NCBI GenBank assembly: GCA_029557025.1 | Contig: JAKPRU010000959.1 | Coordinates: 1-8,297, forward strand | Origin: Candidatus Omnitrophota bacterium | GTDB lineage: Bacteria > Hinthialibacterota > Hinthialibacteria > Hinthialibacterales > JAKPRU01 | Direction: 5' to 3' | DNA length: 8,297 nt | In this document: in pieces, positions 1-6,067 of the stretch | Layout of the letters: each line of letters begins with the position of its first letter | How positions within the stretch are numbered: the first letter of the stretch is position 1 | Position numbers and translations under genes: made by a program | Notes under the pieces: model-generated | Told to the model about the DNA's origin: nothing | Database searches by the model: none | What the model saw: the letters and a program-made list of their open reading frames with translations, nothing else

Positions 1-639
1 CCAGAATCCCAGTTCCCTGGACGTTCGAATACTCTCCAGCACCGGCTCCAGCCGCCCCCGCATCACCCTCCGATAGGTTTCATCCCGAAAGCACTTCAGA
101 TCAATGTTCAGCGCTCCCAGGTACGGCTGGGCGGTCTCCAGCGTCTCGCGGGTCATAAATCCGTTGGTCACAAACACATTCTCTATCCCGCGTTCCTTTG
201 CAAGACGCATGATGTCATAAGCATATTCAAAATAGATGGTCGGCTCCGAATACGTGTAGGCAATAGTCCGGCAGCGGGAGCCTTCCGCCCCCAGGACAAT
301 CTCTTCGGCCGAGGTCTCCTGCCCCTCGAATCGCCCTTCCCGTCGAACCGATTGCGACAGGTGCCAGTTCTGGCAAAAATCGCATTGAAAATTGCAGCCC
401 GCCGTGGCAATGGAAAACGACGCCGTTCCAGGATAATAATGAAACAGCGGCTTCTTCTCGATGGGGTCGATATGCCGGGCTTGCAGCTGCCCATACACCA
501 GGCTGTACAGTGTGCCGCCTTCGTTCCTCCGCACCATGCAAATGCCGGTCTTTCCATCCTCAATTTTGCAACGATGGGAACACAGGTTGCAGCGAACCGC
601 GTTCCCCTCAAGACGTTCGTACAACATGGCCTCTTTCAT
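1..639 (-). CDS. amrS: AmmeMemoRadiSam system radical SAM enzyme, 3' end outside window
   Basis: This is my own reverse-strand translation: 213 codons are present, beginning MKEAMLYERLEGNAV, and the gene runs off the left edge. Residues 82-89 hold the radical SAM cluster motif C-x3-C-x2-C (GCNFQCDFC), followed by QNW. An N-terminal Cys set at 17, 20, 24 and 34 and the DPIEKKPLFHYYPG segment (58-71) are typical of the AmmeMemoRadiSam radical SAM family, which is related to pyruvate-formate-lyase activases. Later family-like segments are YTYSEPTIYFEY and NIDLKCF. The reaction is not firmly known; the family co-occurs with Memo-like and AMMECR1-like proteins, and these could only lie left of the window because the right-hand neighbour is divergent. 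The ATG at 637-639 follows AAGAGGAA with good spacing and matches the usual family N-terminus. The frame stays open upstream to a GTG at 727-729, which would add 30 residues. Confidence 0.9.
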   Translation of the reverse strand, partial: MKEAMLYERLEGNAVRCNLCSHRCKIEDGKTGICMVRRNEGGTLYSLVYGQLQARHIDPIEKKPLFHYYPGTASFSIATAGCNFQCDFCQNWHLSQSVRREGRFEGQETSAEEIVLGAEGSRCRTIAYTYSEPTIYFEYAYDIMRLAKERGIENVFVTNGFMTRETLETAQPYLGALNIDLKCFRDETYRRVMRGRLEPVLESIRTSRELGFW

Positions 640-641
640 GC

Positions 642-751
642 TATTCCTCTTTTCCCTCTCCCACCGGGAGAGGATTACGGTAAGGGCACTTTCCTGTCCC
701 ACAATCTCCCAATCCGTCCATATTATCACGGTATTCCTCTTCTCCCTCGCC
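642..751. repeat. Duplicated 20-bp segment in the amrS leader
   Basis: TATTCCTCTTTTCCCTCTCC at 642-661 recurs at 732-751 with two mismatches (TATTCCTCTTCTCCCTCGCC). The copies are exactly 90 bp apart. On the minus strand both contain AAGAGGAATA placed 2 bases before a start-like codon: ATG at 637-639 and GTG at 727-729. The two starts share one frame with no stop between them. The copy nearest amrS provides its ribosome-binding site. The rest of the 168-bp intergenic region shows no gene. A TACACT at 770-775 could be a -10 box for the plus-strand methyltransferase, but I see no matching -35. Confidence 0.55.
655..673. repeat. CTCTCCC/GGGAGAG stem-loop
   Basis: CCTCTCCC (655-662) and GGGAGAGG (666-673) form a perfect 8-bp stem with a 3-base loop. 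It lies in the presumed 5' leader of amrS, about 16 bases from the start codon. The right flank (GATTACGGTAAGGGC) looks like a degenerate form of the GGTTAGGGTGAGGGC tail often seen behind dispersed CCCTCTCCC/GGGAGAGGG palindromes in bacterial genomes, so this may be an old dispersed repeat. There is no T-run, so I do not call it a terminator. A related stem sits at 3772-3798. Confidence 0.5.
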
Positions 752-807
752 GTCCGCCCGCCATTACGCTACACTGATTGTGCATACCAACCGGGAGGAT
801 CTCCATC

Positions 808-1563
808 ATGTCCACGCAATTCTATGATGACCTCGCAGACCGTTACGATGTTTTCATCAACTGGCGCAATCGCGTCAAACGAGAGAAACCGTTTTTCGAT
901 CACCTTCTCCGCGAGCGATTCGCCACCTCCATCCTGGACTGCGGCTGTGGCACAGGCGAACAGGCGATTTTCTGGGCGGATGAGGCATACCGGGTCAAAG
1001 GCATTGATCCCTCTCCGCGCATGATCGACATCGCCAGGGGAAAAGCAGCAGAACGAGAAATTGAAGTCGATTTCGAGGTACTCGGCATCGAGGAGCTGAA
1101 CGGAAACATCCACGGCACATTCGACCTGGTGACCTGCCTGGGAAATACACTCGTCCATTTGCTGGATGAACCGAGATTGCAGAAAGCCGCCGCAGCTTTC
1201 CGGTCGGTGACAAAACCCGGCGGATTGCTCGTCATTCAGATGCTCAATTACACCCGCATTCTTACATTCAACGATCGTTTCTTCCCTTCCAAGAACGGCG
1301 CTCTGGGAAACGAGGAGTATATCTTCGTCCGATTCTATGATTTCGGTCCCACTCGGTTGACATTCAACGTGCTGACCCTGCACCGGGAGGGCAAAGAATG
1401 GAAGATGGACATCGCCCGCACGCCGCATTATCCCTGGCAGGAGGCCGAGGTCACACAGGCCCTGCTGCACGCAGGGTTTGAGGAAGTAATCTCCTATGGA
1501 GGATTCGACTTCGCGCCCTTCGATCCGGACCGTAGCAGCGATCTGATCCTGGTCGCCGAATGA
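808..1563 (+). CDS. Class I SAM-dependent methyltransferase
   Basis: A 251-residue protein with a Rossmann-type methyltransferase core. Motif I is ILDCGCGTGEQA (about residues 42-53), the acidic end of beta-2 is in KGIDPS (64-69), FDLVTCLGNTLVHL (105-118) is the motif II/IV region, and VTKPGGLLVIQMLNY (134-148) carries the post-I Pro-Gly-Gly turn. FDLVxCLGNxLxHL is common in small-molecule methyltransferases of the Methyltransf_25/11 type, including glycine/sarcosine N-methyltransferase-like proteins, but the substrate cannot be assigned. The C-terminal half (about 155-251) is beta-rich and probably contacts the substrate. I chose ATG 808 because GGGAGG at 793-798 sits 9 bases upstream; an in-frame TTG at 778 would precede that site. 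Only 15 bp separate it from lipA, so co-transcription is likely. Confidence 0.88.
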   Translation: MSTQFYDDLADRYDVFINWRNRVKREKPFFDHLLRERFATSILDCGCGTGEQAIFWADEAYRVKGIDPSPRMIDIARGKAAEREIEVDFEVLGIEELNGNIHGTFDLVTCLGNTLVHLLDEPRLQKAAAAFRSVTKPGGLLVIQMLNYTRILTFNDRFFPSKNGALGNEEYIFVRFYDFGPTRLTFNVLTLHREGKEWKMDIARTPHYPWQEAEVTQALLHAGFEEVISYGGFDFAPFDPDRSSDLILVAE

Positions 1564-1578
1564 CAGGTTGAATCCAAA

Positions 1579-2478
1579 ATGGAATCCTCCCTTGACTCGG
1601 CAGGAAACTTGCCGACTCTTCATAAACCTCCCTGGATTAAAGCCCCATTGTCCACGGGAACAGGATATGCCAGGGTTCGCTCTCTTGTGGACCGGAACCG
1701 CCTCCACACAGTCTGTCAAAGCGCGAAATGCCCCAATATCGCCTCCTGCTGGAGCAACGGCACGGGAACATTCTTAATACTGGGATCCGTGTGTACCCGG
1801 TCCTGTCGATTCTGCGCGGTCGAAAAGGGACATCCCAACAAACCGGACCCCGATGAATCCTCTCGCGTAGCCCATGCGGTAAACTCCCTGGGATTGAATT
1901 ACGCGGTGATTACGTCGGTAACGCGGGATGACCTGCCTGATGGCGGCGCATCGGTTTTCGCCGAAACCATCCGGGCTATCCGCACCGTTCGACCCGATTG
2001 CCGTATCGAACTGCTCATCCCCGATCTCGCCGGGTCGATGCAAGCATTGGATATTGTGCTGAACGCGGGGCCGGATGTACTCAATCACAACGTAGAAACC
2101 GTTCCGCACCTGTACCCGCTTATACGACCCTCCGCCGATTGGAATCGGTCTCTGGCGATTCTCCGTCACGCCGCAAGAAAAGGATTTCTTACCAAGAGCG
2201 GCTTTATGATGGGATTGGGCGAATCCAGGAGGGAACTCACAGCGGCCCTGACACAGATCGCGGCGGCAGGCGTTCACATTCTCACCATCGGCCAATATCT
2301 CGCGCCCACACGGGAACATCACCCCGTCGAACGTTATGTCCCGCCGGAGGAATTTGAAGACCTTCGCGCAGAAGCGCAGTCACTCGGATTCCGATTCGTC
2401 ATCGCCGGTCCCCTCGTGCGCAGCTCCTTCAAGGCCGAAGAGGCCTGGCGGGAGTGTCTCACAGAATCTCCCGCATAA
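1579..2478 (+). CDS. lipA: Lipoyl synthase LipA
   Basis: A 299-residue radical SAM enzyme that inserts two sulfurs into octanoyl groups on lipoyl carrier domains (pyruvate and 2-oxoglutarate dehydrogenase E2, glycine cleavage H protein). The auxiliary cluster motif C-x4-C-x5-C is at Cys46, Cys51 and Cys57 (CQSAKCPNIASC). The radical SAM cluster motif is at Cys72, Cys76 and Cys79 (CTRSCRFC). Family signatures follow in order: VITSVTRDDLPDGGA (110-124), NHNVETV (169-175), TKSGFMMGLGE (205-215), ILTIGQYL (234-241) and the C-terminal RSSF (281-284), whose serine corresponds to the serine that ligates the auxiliary cluster; the usual Tyr is Phe here. The start ATG has only a weak AGG upstream, so translation may be coupled to the methyltransferase. 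No lipB or lplA is visible. The last 20 bp overlap the convergent gene. Confidence 0.97.
   Translation: MESSLDSAGNLPTLHKPPWIKAPLSTGTGYARVRSLVDRNRLHTVCQSAKCPNIASCWSNGTGTFLILGSVCTRSCRFCAVEKGHPNKPDPDESSRVAHAVNSLGLNYAVITSVTRDDLPDGGASVFAETIRAIRTVRPDCRIELLIPDLAGSMQALDIVLNAGPDVLNHNVETVPHLYPLIRPSADWNRSLAILRHAARKGFLTKSGFMMGLGESRRELTAALTQIAAAGVHILTIGQYLAPTREHHPVERYVPPEEFEDLRAEAQSLGFRFVIAGPLVRSSFKAEEAWRECLTESPA
2432..2474. terminator. Two adjacent hairpins at the convergent lipA end (terminator-like, not canonical)
   Basis: AGGCC (2432-2436) pairs with GGCCT (2442-2446) across a 5-base loop. GCGGGAG (2448-2454) pairs with CTCCCGC (2468-2474) across a 13-base loop. Both lie inside the last lipA codons, and the second spans the overlap with the convergent minus-strand gene. 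The position suits a bidirectional end signal. No T-run follows on either strand, so intrinsic termination is doubtful and the stems may simply reflect GC-rich codons. Confidence 0.25.
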
Positions 2479-2821
2479 CGAAATCCGGGATATTCGTTAC
2501 TCCGTATTCCGCGCCTGGAAACATCGATTTTATATGTGCGGCCAGGAATCCAACCGCCCGCTTCACACCGTCCGATTTCACCGGATCGGTCACTGGGTCC
2601 ACCCGCACGGTCAATCCCTCTTCTCGCGCCGATACGATCAGGTAGAACTTCTGGCTTCTCCCGTGTTCGGTCACCGAAGTCTGGAACAGGAGCGTCTTTC
2701 GATTGTGGAGCATATAGGGAGGGTCAATGATAATCGGGTCCGGTTTCAGCAGTCTCAACTGCCCGATAGTCTCCCACATTCGTTCAAGGGAAATCTCGCC
2801 TCGAATCTGAATATGCGGCAT
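2459..2821 (-). CDS. Hypothetical protein, 120 aa
   Basis: I do not recognise this family. The protein is 120 residues, soluble-looking, without cysteine, membrane segment or signal peptide. A central strand-rich stretch (about 43-76, TLLFQTSVTEHGRSQKFYLI and after) is followed by a helix-like KSDGVKRAVGFLAAHI (82-97). The start is well supported: GAGGAG lies 4 bases upstream on the minus strand. It is the last gene of a unit with the 89-aa protein (21-bp gap) and the flavoprotein upstream. Its stop lies inside the end of convergent lipA, a 20-bp tail-to-tail overlap. The DPPY at 33-36 resembles the amino-methyltransferase motif IV, but no SAM-binding motif is present, so I read it as chance. 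Confidence 0.72.
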   Translation of the reverse strand: MPHIQIRGEISLERMWETIGQLRLLKPDPIIIDPPYMLHNRKTLLFQTSVTEHGRSQKFYLIVSAREEGLTVRVDPVTDPVKSDGVKRAVGFLAAHIKSMFPGAEYGVTNIPDFVMREIL

Positions 2822-2842
2822 GGAACTCCTCAGGCAATGTGA

Positions 2843-3112
2843 TCAGAGATCGTTCACCAGCTCGTCAACCTCGCGCGGAATGCAAAACTGCTCGATCAGG
2901 CGGTTGACACGCGCGCCGTAAATCCCATCGATCAGGTCCAGCTGATCGGGCACACAACATACCAACTCCCGGCGGACCTCAATCCAGCGCTCCCGTGCCT
3001 CCCATGAAACCAACCGCCCGCACACAATCTCCCTGCACAGCGGATCAACCAGCTCCTGCAAGTCCCGGCGGATTTGGGCATCCCATGGTTCATCCTGTCT
3101 CCTCATTTCCAT
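2843..3112 (-). CDS. Hypothetical cysteine-containing small protein, 89 aa
   Basis: The family is not recognised. The 89 residues look mainly helical and charged, with five cysteines (26, 31, 52, 53, 77), a lot for its size. Cys26/Cys31 and Cys52/Cys53 could bind metal or a cluster or form disulfides, but no standard zinc-finger spacing is seen. It begins 6 bp after the TGA of the flavoprotein gene and ends 21 bp before the 120-aa gene, so the three are probably one transcript. The site before ATG 3112 is poor; a second in-frame ATG two codons later is possible, and translation may be coupled to the upstream stop. Plus-strand frames across the region have no better support. Confidence 0.65.
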   Translation of the reverse strand: MEMRRQDEPWDAQIRRDLQELVDPLCREIVCGRLVSWEARERWIEVRRELVCCVPDQLDLIDGIYGARVNRLIEQFCIPREVDELVNDL

Positions 3113-3118
3113 TTCCGC

Positions 3119-3691
3119 TCACACCAGACATTTCCCGAATTGGTATGCCCTGTCCAGCAACGCTTTGTCTTTGCGGACATCATCGGGTGCGGACAGATTG
3201 GCCGCTACAAAGTGTCCCCGGTAATCGCCGTCCACGTAGCGCGCAAGACGCCGAATGGTCTCCACCGCCAAATCCGCTCCGTCGAATTCATCCCCTCCGG
3301 CAGTCAACACAGTGGCGATGGCCTTGTTCTTAACCAGGATTCGCGGCGACTCCGATTCCTCAAACTTGAAGAAACAGAACGCCCGGTCCAGGAGAATCTT
3401 CATCTGGGCGCTGACACTCCAGCAGAACACCGGAGAGGCAAGAACGATCACATTCGATTCAAAAACCTTCGCGTAAATCCCCGCCATATCATCTTTGATT
3501 GCGCAGCCCGGCTCATCCGGCACAGACTGACAAACCAGGCATTCCCGGCAGGGGTGCAGGTCCATCCCATGGAGAAACACGCTTTCAACCTCCGCCCCGG
3601 CATCCCGTGCCCCGGCCAGGACCCGTTCCAGTACAATGGCGGTATTGCCCTGCTTCCGTGGACTGCCCAGAAAAGCGACTATCTTCTTCAT
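3119..3691 (-). CDS. Flavodoxin-fold NAD(P)H-dependent oxidoreductase, iron-sulfur flavoprotein-like
   Basis: A 190-residue protein of the NADPH-dependent FMN reductase / flavodoxin family. FLGSPRKQGNT (7-17) is the FMN phosphate loop. ESNVIVLASPVFCWSVSAQMKILLDR (78-103) is the characteristic central segment around the flavin. A Cys cluster at 48, 51, 54 and 63 (PCRECLVC, then PGC) resembles the compact CX2CX2CXnC motif of archaeal and bacterial iron-sulfur flavoproteins (Isf), which bind a [4Fe-4S] cluster next to FMN; the last spacing here is 8 residues, slightly longer than the classic 4-7. IKDDM (65-69) just after it is also family-typical. The likely role is one- or two-electron transfer, possibly to quinones, oxygen species or an unknown partner. 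GGAG lies 9 bases before the ATG. It is the first gene of a three-gene minus-strand unit. Confidence 0.87.
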   Translation of the reverse strand: MKKIVAFLGSPRKQGNTAIVLERVLAGARDAGAEVESVFLHGMDLHPCRECLVCQSVPDEPGCAIKDDMAGIYAKVFESNVIVLASPVFCWSVSAQMKILLDRAFCFFKFEESESPRILVKNKAIATVLTAGGDEFDGADLAVETIRRLARYVDGDYRGHFVAANLSAPDDVRKDKALLDRAYQFGKCLV

Positions 3692-3736
3692 TGAATTTCT
3701 CCAATCTCTTGTCCAATACGAAATGGCTGAGCCCCT

Positions 3737-3753
3737 GATTCTGTCTTAGAATC
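3737..3753. repeat. Small inverted repeat in the flavoprotein leader
   Basis: GATTCT (3737-3742) and AGAATC (3748-3753) pair across the 5-base loop GTCTT, about 46-62 bases upstream of the flavoprotein start. It may be an operator half-site pair or an RNA hairpin. The stem is short enough to be chance. Confidence 0.3.
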
Positions 3754-3771
3754 CGCGAAGGCGCTCACAAC

Positions 3772-3798
3772 TCTCTCCCCCAAAGATTCGGGGAGAGA
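3772..3798. repeat. Perfect 9-bp stem-loop between DUF6807 and flavoprotein genes
   Basis: TCTCTCCCC (3772-3780) pairs with GGGGAGAGA (3790-3798) around the loop CAAAGATTC. It lies between the end of the DUF6807 gene and the start of the flavoprotein gene, both on the minus strand. No T-run follows, so it is not a typical intrinsic terminator. The core resembles the 655-673 stem, suggesting a shared dispersed palindrome. It also falls just downstream of a possible promoter at 3811-3839, so it would sit at the start of the flavoprotein transcript. The rest of 3692-3917 holds no gene I can support. Confidence 0.5.
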
Positions 3799-3810
3799 CA
3801 GAGCGGGTTG

Positions 3811-3839
3811 AATTTAATAGACTTACCCAATCCACTCAA
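3811..3839 (-). promoter_or_regulatory. Possible sigma70-type promoter for the flavoprotein operon
   Basis: On the minus strand TTGAGT (3839-3834) is followed by 17 bases and TAAATT (3816-3811); each hexamer matches consensus at 4 of 6. Transcription would start near 3804 and give a leader of about 110 bases containing both stem-loops. Hexamers this weak can occur by chance. Confidence 0.3.
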
Positions 3840-3917
3840 TCCCTCCATCGCCTCGCAACCGTTTGAAACACCTTCACTCAGCTTGCCCTCTCAACTATTC
3901 CCCTTCTTCAATCCGTA

Positions 3918-4850
3918 CTATCTCTTCGCAAATTCCTGCCAAATCTTCTCGACATCCCACGATTCACCCTCCGCCGGTTTGCCGGCGGCAACCGCACCAT
4001 AGCGAAGATGCCATTCTTCCCCGGCTTTCAGGACTTTCGCTTTACCCATGTTCGGGGAAGAGGAAATAAACTGCATATCTTTTTCCAGCACGTAAAACCG
4101 GGTCGGATGGCTCTCATTGGAAGGATGATCCAGAATGGCGGCGAGAGCCGGTCGGCCCGCCTGAATGCCGGAGATGGCGCACCATTTGGCCGCTTTTCCT
4201 CGGCATTCATCCGCGCCTTCTTCTCCGTTGGAATTGAAGACACGAATTTGCTCAAATGGACCATTGCGCAGTGTGAATCCATGATACTCGCGCGGCTTAT
4301 CCTTGTCGGAACCGAACACCACTTCCGGGGCAAGCGCGGTAAGAGTCAGGTCCACATCCACCAGCTGAAGGTTGCCTTGCGGGAGCAGGAAAGTCCACAT
4401 GCATTGCTCGCGAACCAGCGGTTCTCCGTTCTCACGGACCCAGAGGCTCTCCTCGCGAATTTGAGCGCTTCCATCCGCCAGCGTCCGGGTCTCAATTCCC
4501 GCCGGGATCATTTTCCCGCGTCGCCCCTGCGGGGAGTTCAACTCGGCCCAGAAATCCTCGCCGGAAACATCCGGCCAGCCCACGCACAACCCGCGATGAT
4601 GAAGGTGATCGGCTGGGGAATCGTAAGTAATTACCCGCCCGTCAGGGCTTCGCAGCGGATGAATGTAACTCTTGTCCAGCCCAAGGCCGCTGTGAAAGAT
4701 CGCCACTTCCTTGCCGTTCAGCAACACGGTGATTTCCTCTCGCTGAGCGCGCTCGATTGTAAATCCTGTTTGTCCCTGCGAATTGGCCGTATTACACAAC
4801 ATCAAAGCCGGCATCACAAACAGGCAGATTGTCGGAATGCTCATTCGCAT
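3918..4850 (-). CDS. Secreted DUF6807 (PF14100, 'PmoA-like') family protein
   Basis: A 310-residue protein with an N-terminal signal peptide: basic start, hydrophobic core about 5-19, likely cleavage after ANS near residue 24. The Cys at 19 has Leu at -1, so it is not a good lipobox. The mature part carries family hallmarks: YIHPLRSPDG (62-71), the histidine-rich DHLHHRGLCVGW (81-92), GEDFW (97-101), ILDHPSN (239-245) and GEEWHLRYG (277-285). Pfam once named this family after methane oxygenase PmoA, but these soluble proteins are not particulate methane monooxygenase subunits; no function is established. It probably acts in the periplasm. It follows the Gfo/Idh/MocA gene by 37 bp, the usual partner type, so a role in carbohydrate or polyol breakdown is likely. 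AGGAGCAGGAA precedes the ATG; a second in-frame ATG two codons later is possible. The stop is TAG. Confidence 0.88.
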   Translation of the reverse strand: MRMSIPTICLFVMPALMLCNTANSQGQTGFTIERAQREEITVLLNGKEVAIFHSGLGLDKSYIHPLRSPDGRVITYDSPADHLHHRGLCVGWPDVSGEDFWAELNSPQGRRGKMIPAGIETRTLADGSAQIREESLWVRENGEPLVREQCMWTFLLPQGNLQLVDVDLTLTALAPEVVFGSDKDKPREYHGFTLRNGPFEQIRVFNSNGEEGADECRGKAAKWCAISGIQAGRPALAAILDHPSNESHPTRFYVLEKDMQFISSSPNMGKAKVLKAGEEWHLRYGAVAAGKPAEGESWDVEKIWQEFAKR

Positions 4851-4887
4851 GCTTTCCTGCTCCTTTCATGGCCGCCTCGCTGTGACA

Positions 4888-5979
4888 TTATCGCAACGGC
4901 AGCCGGACGGGTTGTTTGGTTTCGTAACACTGCTGCGCCGCAAACACCACTTCATGGGTATTGATGCTGTCTTCCAGGTTGCAGTGAGACTCCCGCTCGT
5001 TGAGAATGCAATCCACAAAATGGTCCATCTGCCCCTGGAACGGATGATGACTGACATCCGCGCTCACCGGCAAAATGGTGGGAATCTCCACCCAGTCTTT
5101 CTGACCGGGGAACTTATGTGACCAGACCCGGTTGTCTCTCACAGAACCCTTATCCCCGAAAATCTGGATGGGAAATGTATACGGCATGACACAATCGAAA
5201 TTAACCGAGACTTTCCCGATCGCGCCCGTGTCGAATTTCACGAGGACCACTTCCAGCCCGTCATATTCCATCGGGGGAACATTCTCTACCCACGTCCCGG
5301 TGAGGTAATCAAATTCGCGAGTCAGTCCTTTCCGATACCCGCCGCAGTACGCAAAAACCTCGGTGATCTTCGCCGGTTGATATCGCCCGCGCCCGGCAAA
5401 CCACCGCGCGGCATCGATCGCATGGCAACCCCCCACGTTCAGTGCGCTGATCCCGGTCGACTTCTTCCGGACATCCTCGAATCCCGACCACCATCCGGCA
5501 ATATCGTGTTCGTAGTCCGCTTCGACATAATAAACCTGCCCGAAAGCGTCATCGGCTATCATCGCCTTGAGAGTCTCAAACAGGGGATTCCAGCGGAGGA
5601 CAAAACTCACAACCGTCTTGACACCTGCCTTGCGGACCGCATCCAGCATCGCGTGCATTTCATCGACGCTGTTCGCAATGGGTTTTTCAATGACAATATG
5701 TTTCCCCGCACGCGCCGCCCTGATCGTGTTGTCGGCATGAAGGTGCTGGGGAGTACACACCGACACGATGTCCACACCCGGATGCCGCAGTGCCTCATCC
5801 AGGTCTGTGTACATGCCGATGTCTTTCAGGCCCGCCTCTGCTGCCCGCTTCTTGACACTTTCCATTGTGCGGCTGCAGATCGCCACTACATGTGTGTTTG
5901 GATTGTGTTGGAATGCTTTGATATGCTCGCCGGAGACCCATCCGGCCCCGTGGATCAGAACACCAAGCTGTTTCTGCAT
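4888..5979 (-). CDS. Gfo/Idh/MocA family NAD(P)-dependent oxidoreductase
   Basis: A 363-residue protein, a normal length for the family. LIHGAGWVSGEHIKAF (8-23) is the Rossmann dinucleotide loop with the family His. IVSVCTPQHLHADN (71-84) and HIVIEKPIANS (94-104) are standard; Lys99 of EKP is the conserved lysine near the nicotinamide. GGCHAIDAARWF (183-194) is the GGxHxxD motif, with His186 and Asp189 as the expected catalytic residues. The beta-sheet substrate domain spans about 125-320. Such enzymes oxidise or reduce sugars, inositols and related polyols; the exact substrate cannot be read here. There is no Tat or Sec signal, unlike many planctomycete relatives, so it should be cytoplasmic. 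GGGAG lies 7 bases before the ATG. Downstream is the secreted DUF6807 gene, likely the same transcript; upstream is the tandem array. Confidence 0.95.
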   Translation of the reverse strand: MQKQLGVLIHGAGWVSGEHIKAFQHNPNTHVVAICSRTMESVKKRAAEAGLKDIGMYTDLDEALRHPGVDIVSVCTPQHLHADNTIRAARAGKHIVIEKPIANSVDEMHAMLDAVRKAGVKTVVSFVLRWNPLFETLKAMIADDAFGQVYYVEADYEHDIAGWWSGFEDVRKKSTGISALNVGGCHAIDAARWFAGRGRYQPAKITEVFAYCGGYRKGLTREFDYLTGTWVENVPPMEYDGLEVVLVKFDTGAIGKVSVNFDCVMPYTFPIQIFGDKGSVRDNRVWSHKFPGQKDWVEIPTILPVSADVSHHPFQGQMDHFVDCILNERESHCNLEDSINTHEVVFAAQQCYETKQPVRLPLR

Positions 5980-6067
5980 GATAATCTCCCTTACTGGAAT
6001 GGCTTTTGCAGCGGTAGCCCGGCCGCTCTATGCGCAATCCTATCACAGCAGACTCTCCGGTCCAGTC
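5980..6067 (-). promoter_or_regulatory. Leader and possible promoter of the oxidoreductase operon
   Basis: This 88-bp stretch between the array and the Gfo/Idh start is the only space for a dedicated promoter. The best candidate is TGGACC (6064-6059), 16 bases, TAGGAT (6042-6037) on the minus strand, with TG one base before the -10 (extended -10 pattern). AGCGG (6010-6014) and CCGCT (6023-6027) could form a short leader hairpin. The TCCAGTC just before the array at 6061-6067 matches array linkers, so a decayed extra unit may reach into the promoter. Confidence 0.3.

Noticed and set aside
769..1719. 316-codon minus-strand frame opposite the methyltransferase
   Set aside because: The plus strand encodes a clear methyltransferase with all core motifs; the minus frame matches nothing recognisable and spans into lipA.
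2714..2725. DPPY as a DNA adenine methyltransferase motif in the 120-aa protein
   Set aside because: There is no SAM-binding FxGxG motif, and the protein is too short for that fold.
2336..2842. 168-codon plus-strand frame over the lipA end and the 120-aa gene
   Set aside because: It starts out of frame inside lipA and has no ribosome site or recognisable content, whereas the minus-strand gene has a good GAGGAG site and tight operon spacing.
3772..3798. Intrinsic terminator for the DUF6807 gene
   Set aside because: The stem is good, but neither strand shows a T-run after it, and it lies about 120 bases past the stop.
4008..4964. 318-codon plus-strand frame opposite the DUF6807 gene
   Set aside because: It lies across a protein with a signal peptide and family motifs on the other strand and runs on into the oxidoreductase gene, which points to a shadow frame.
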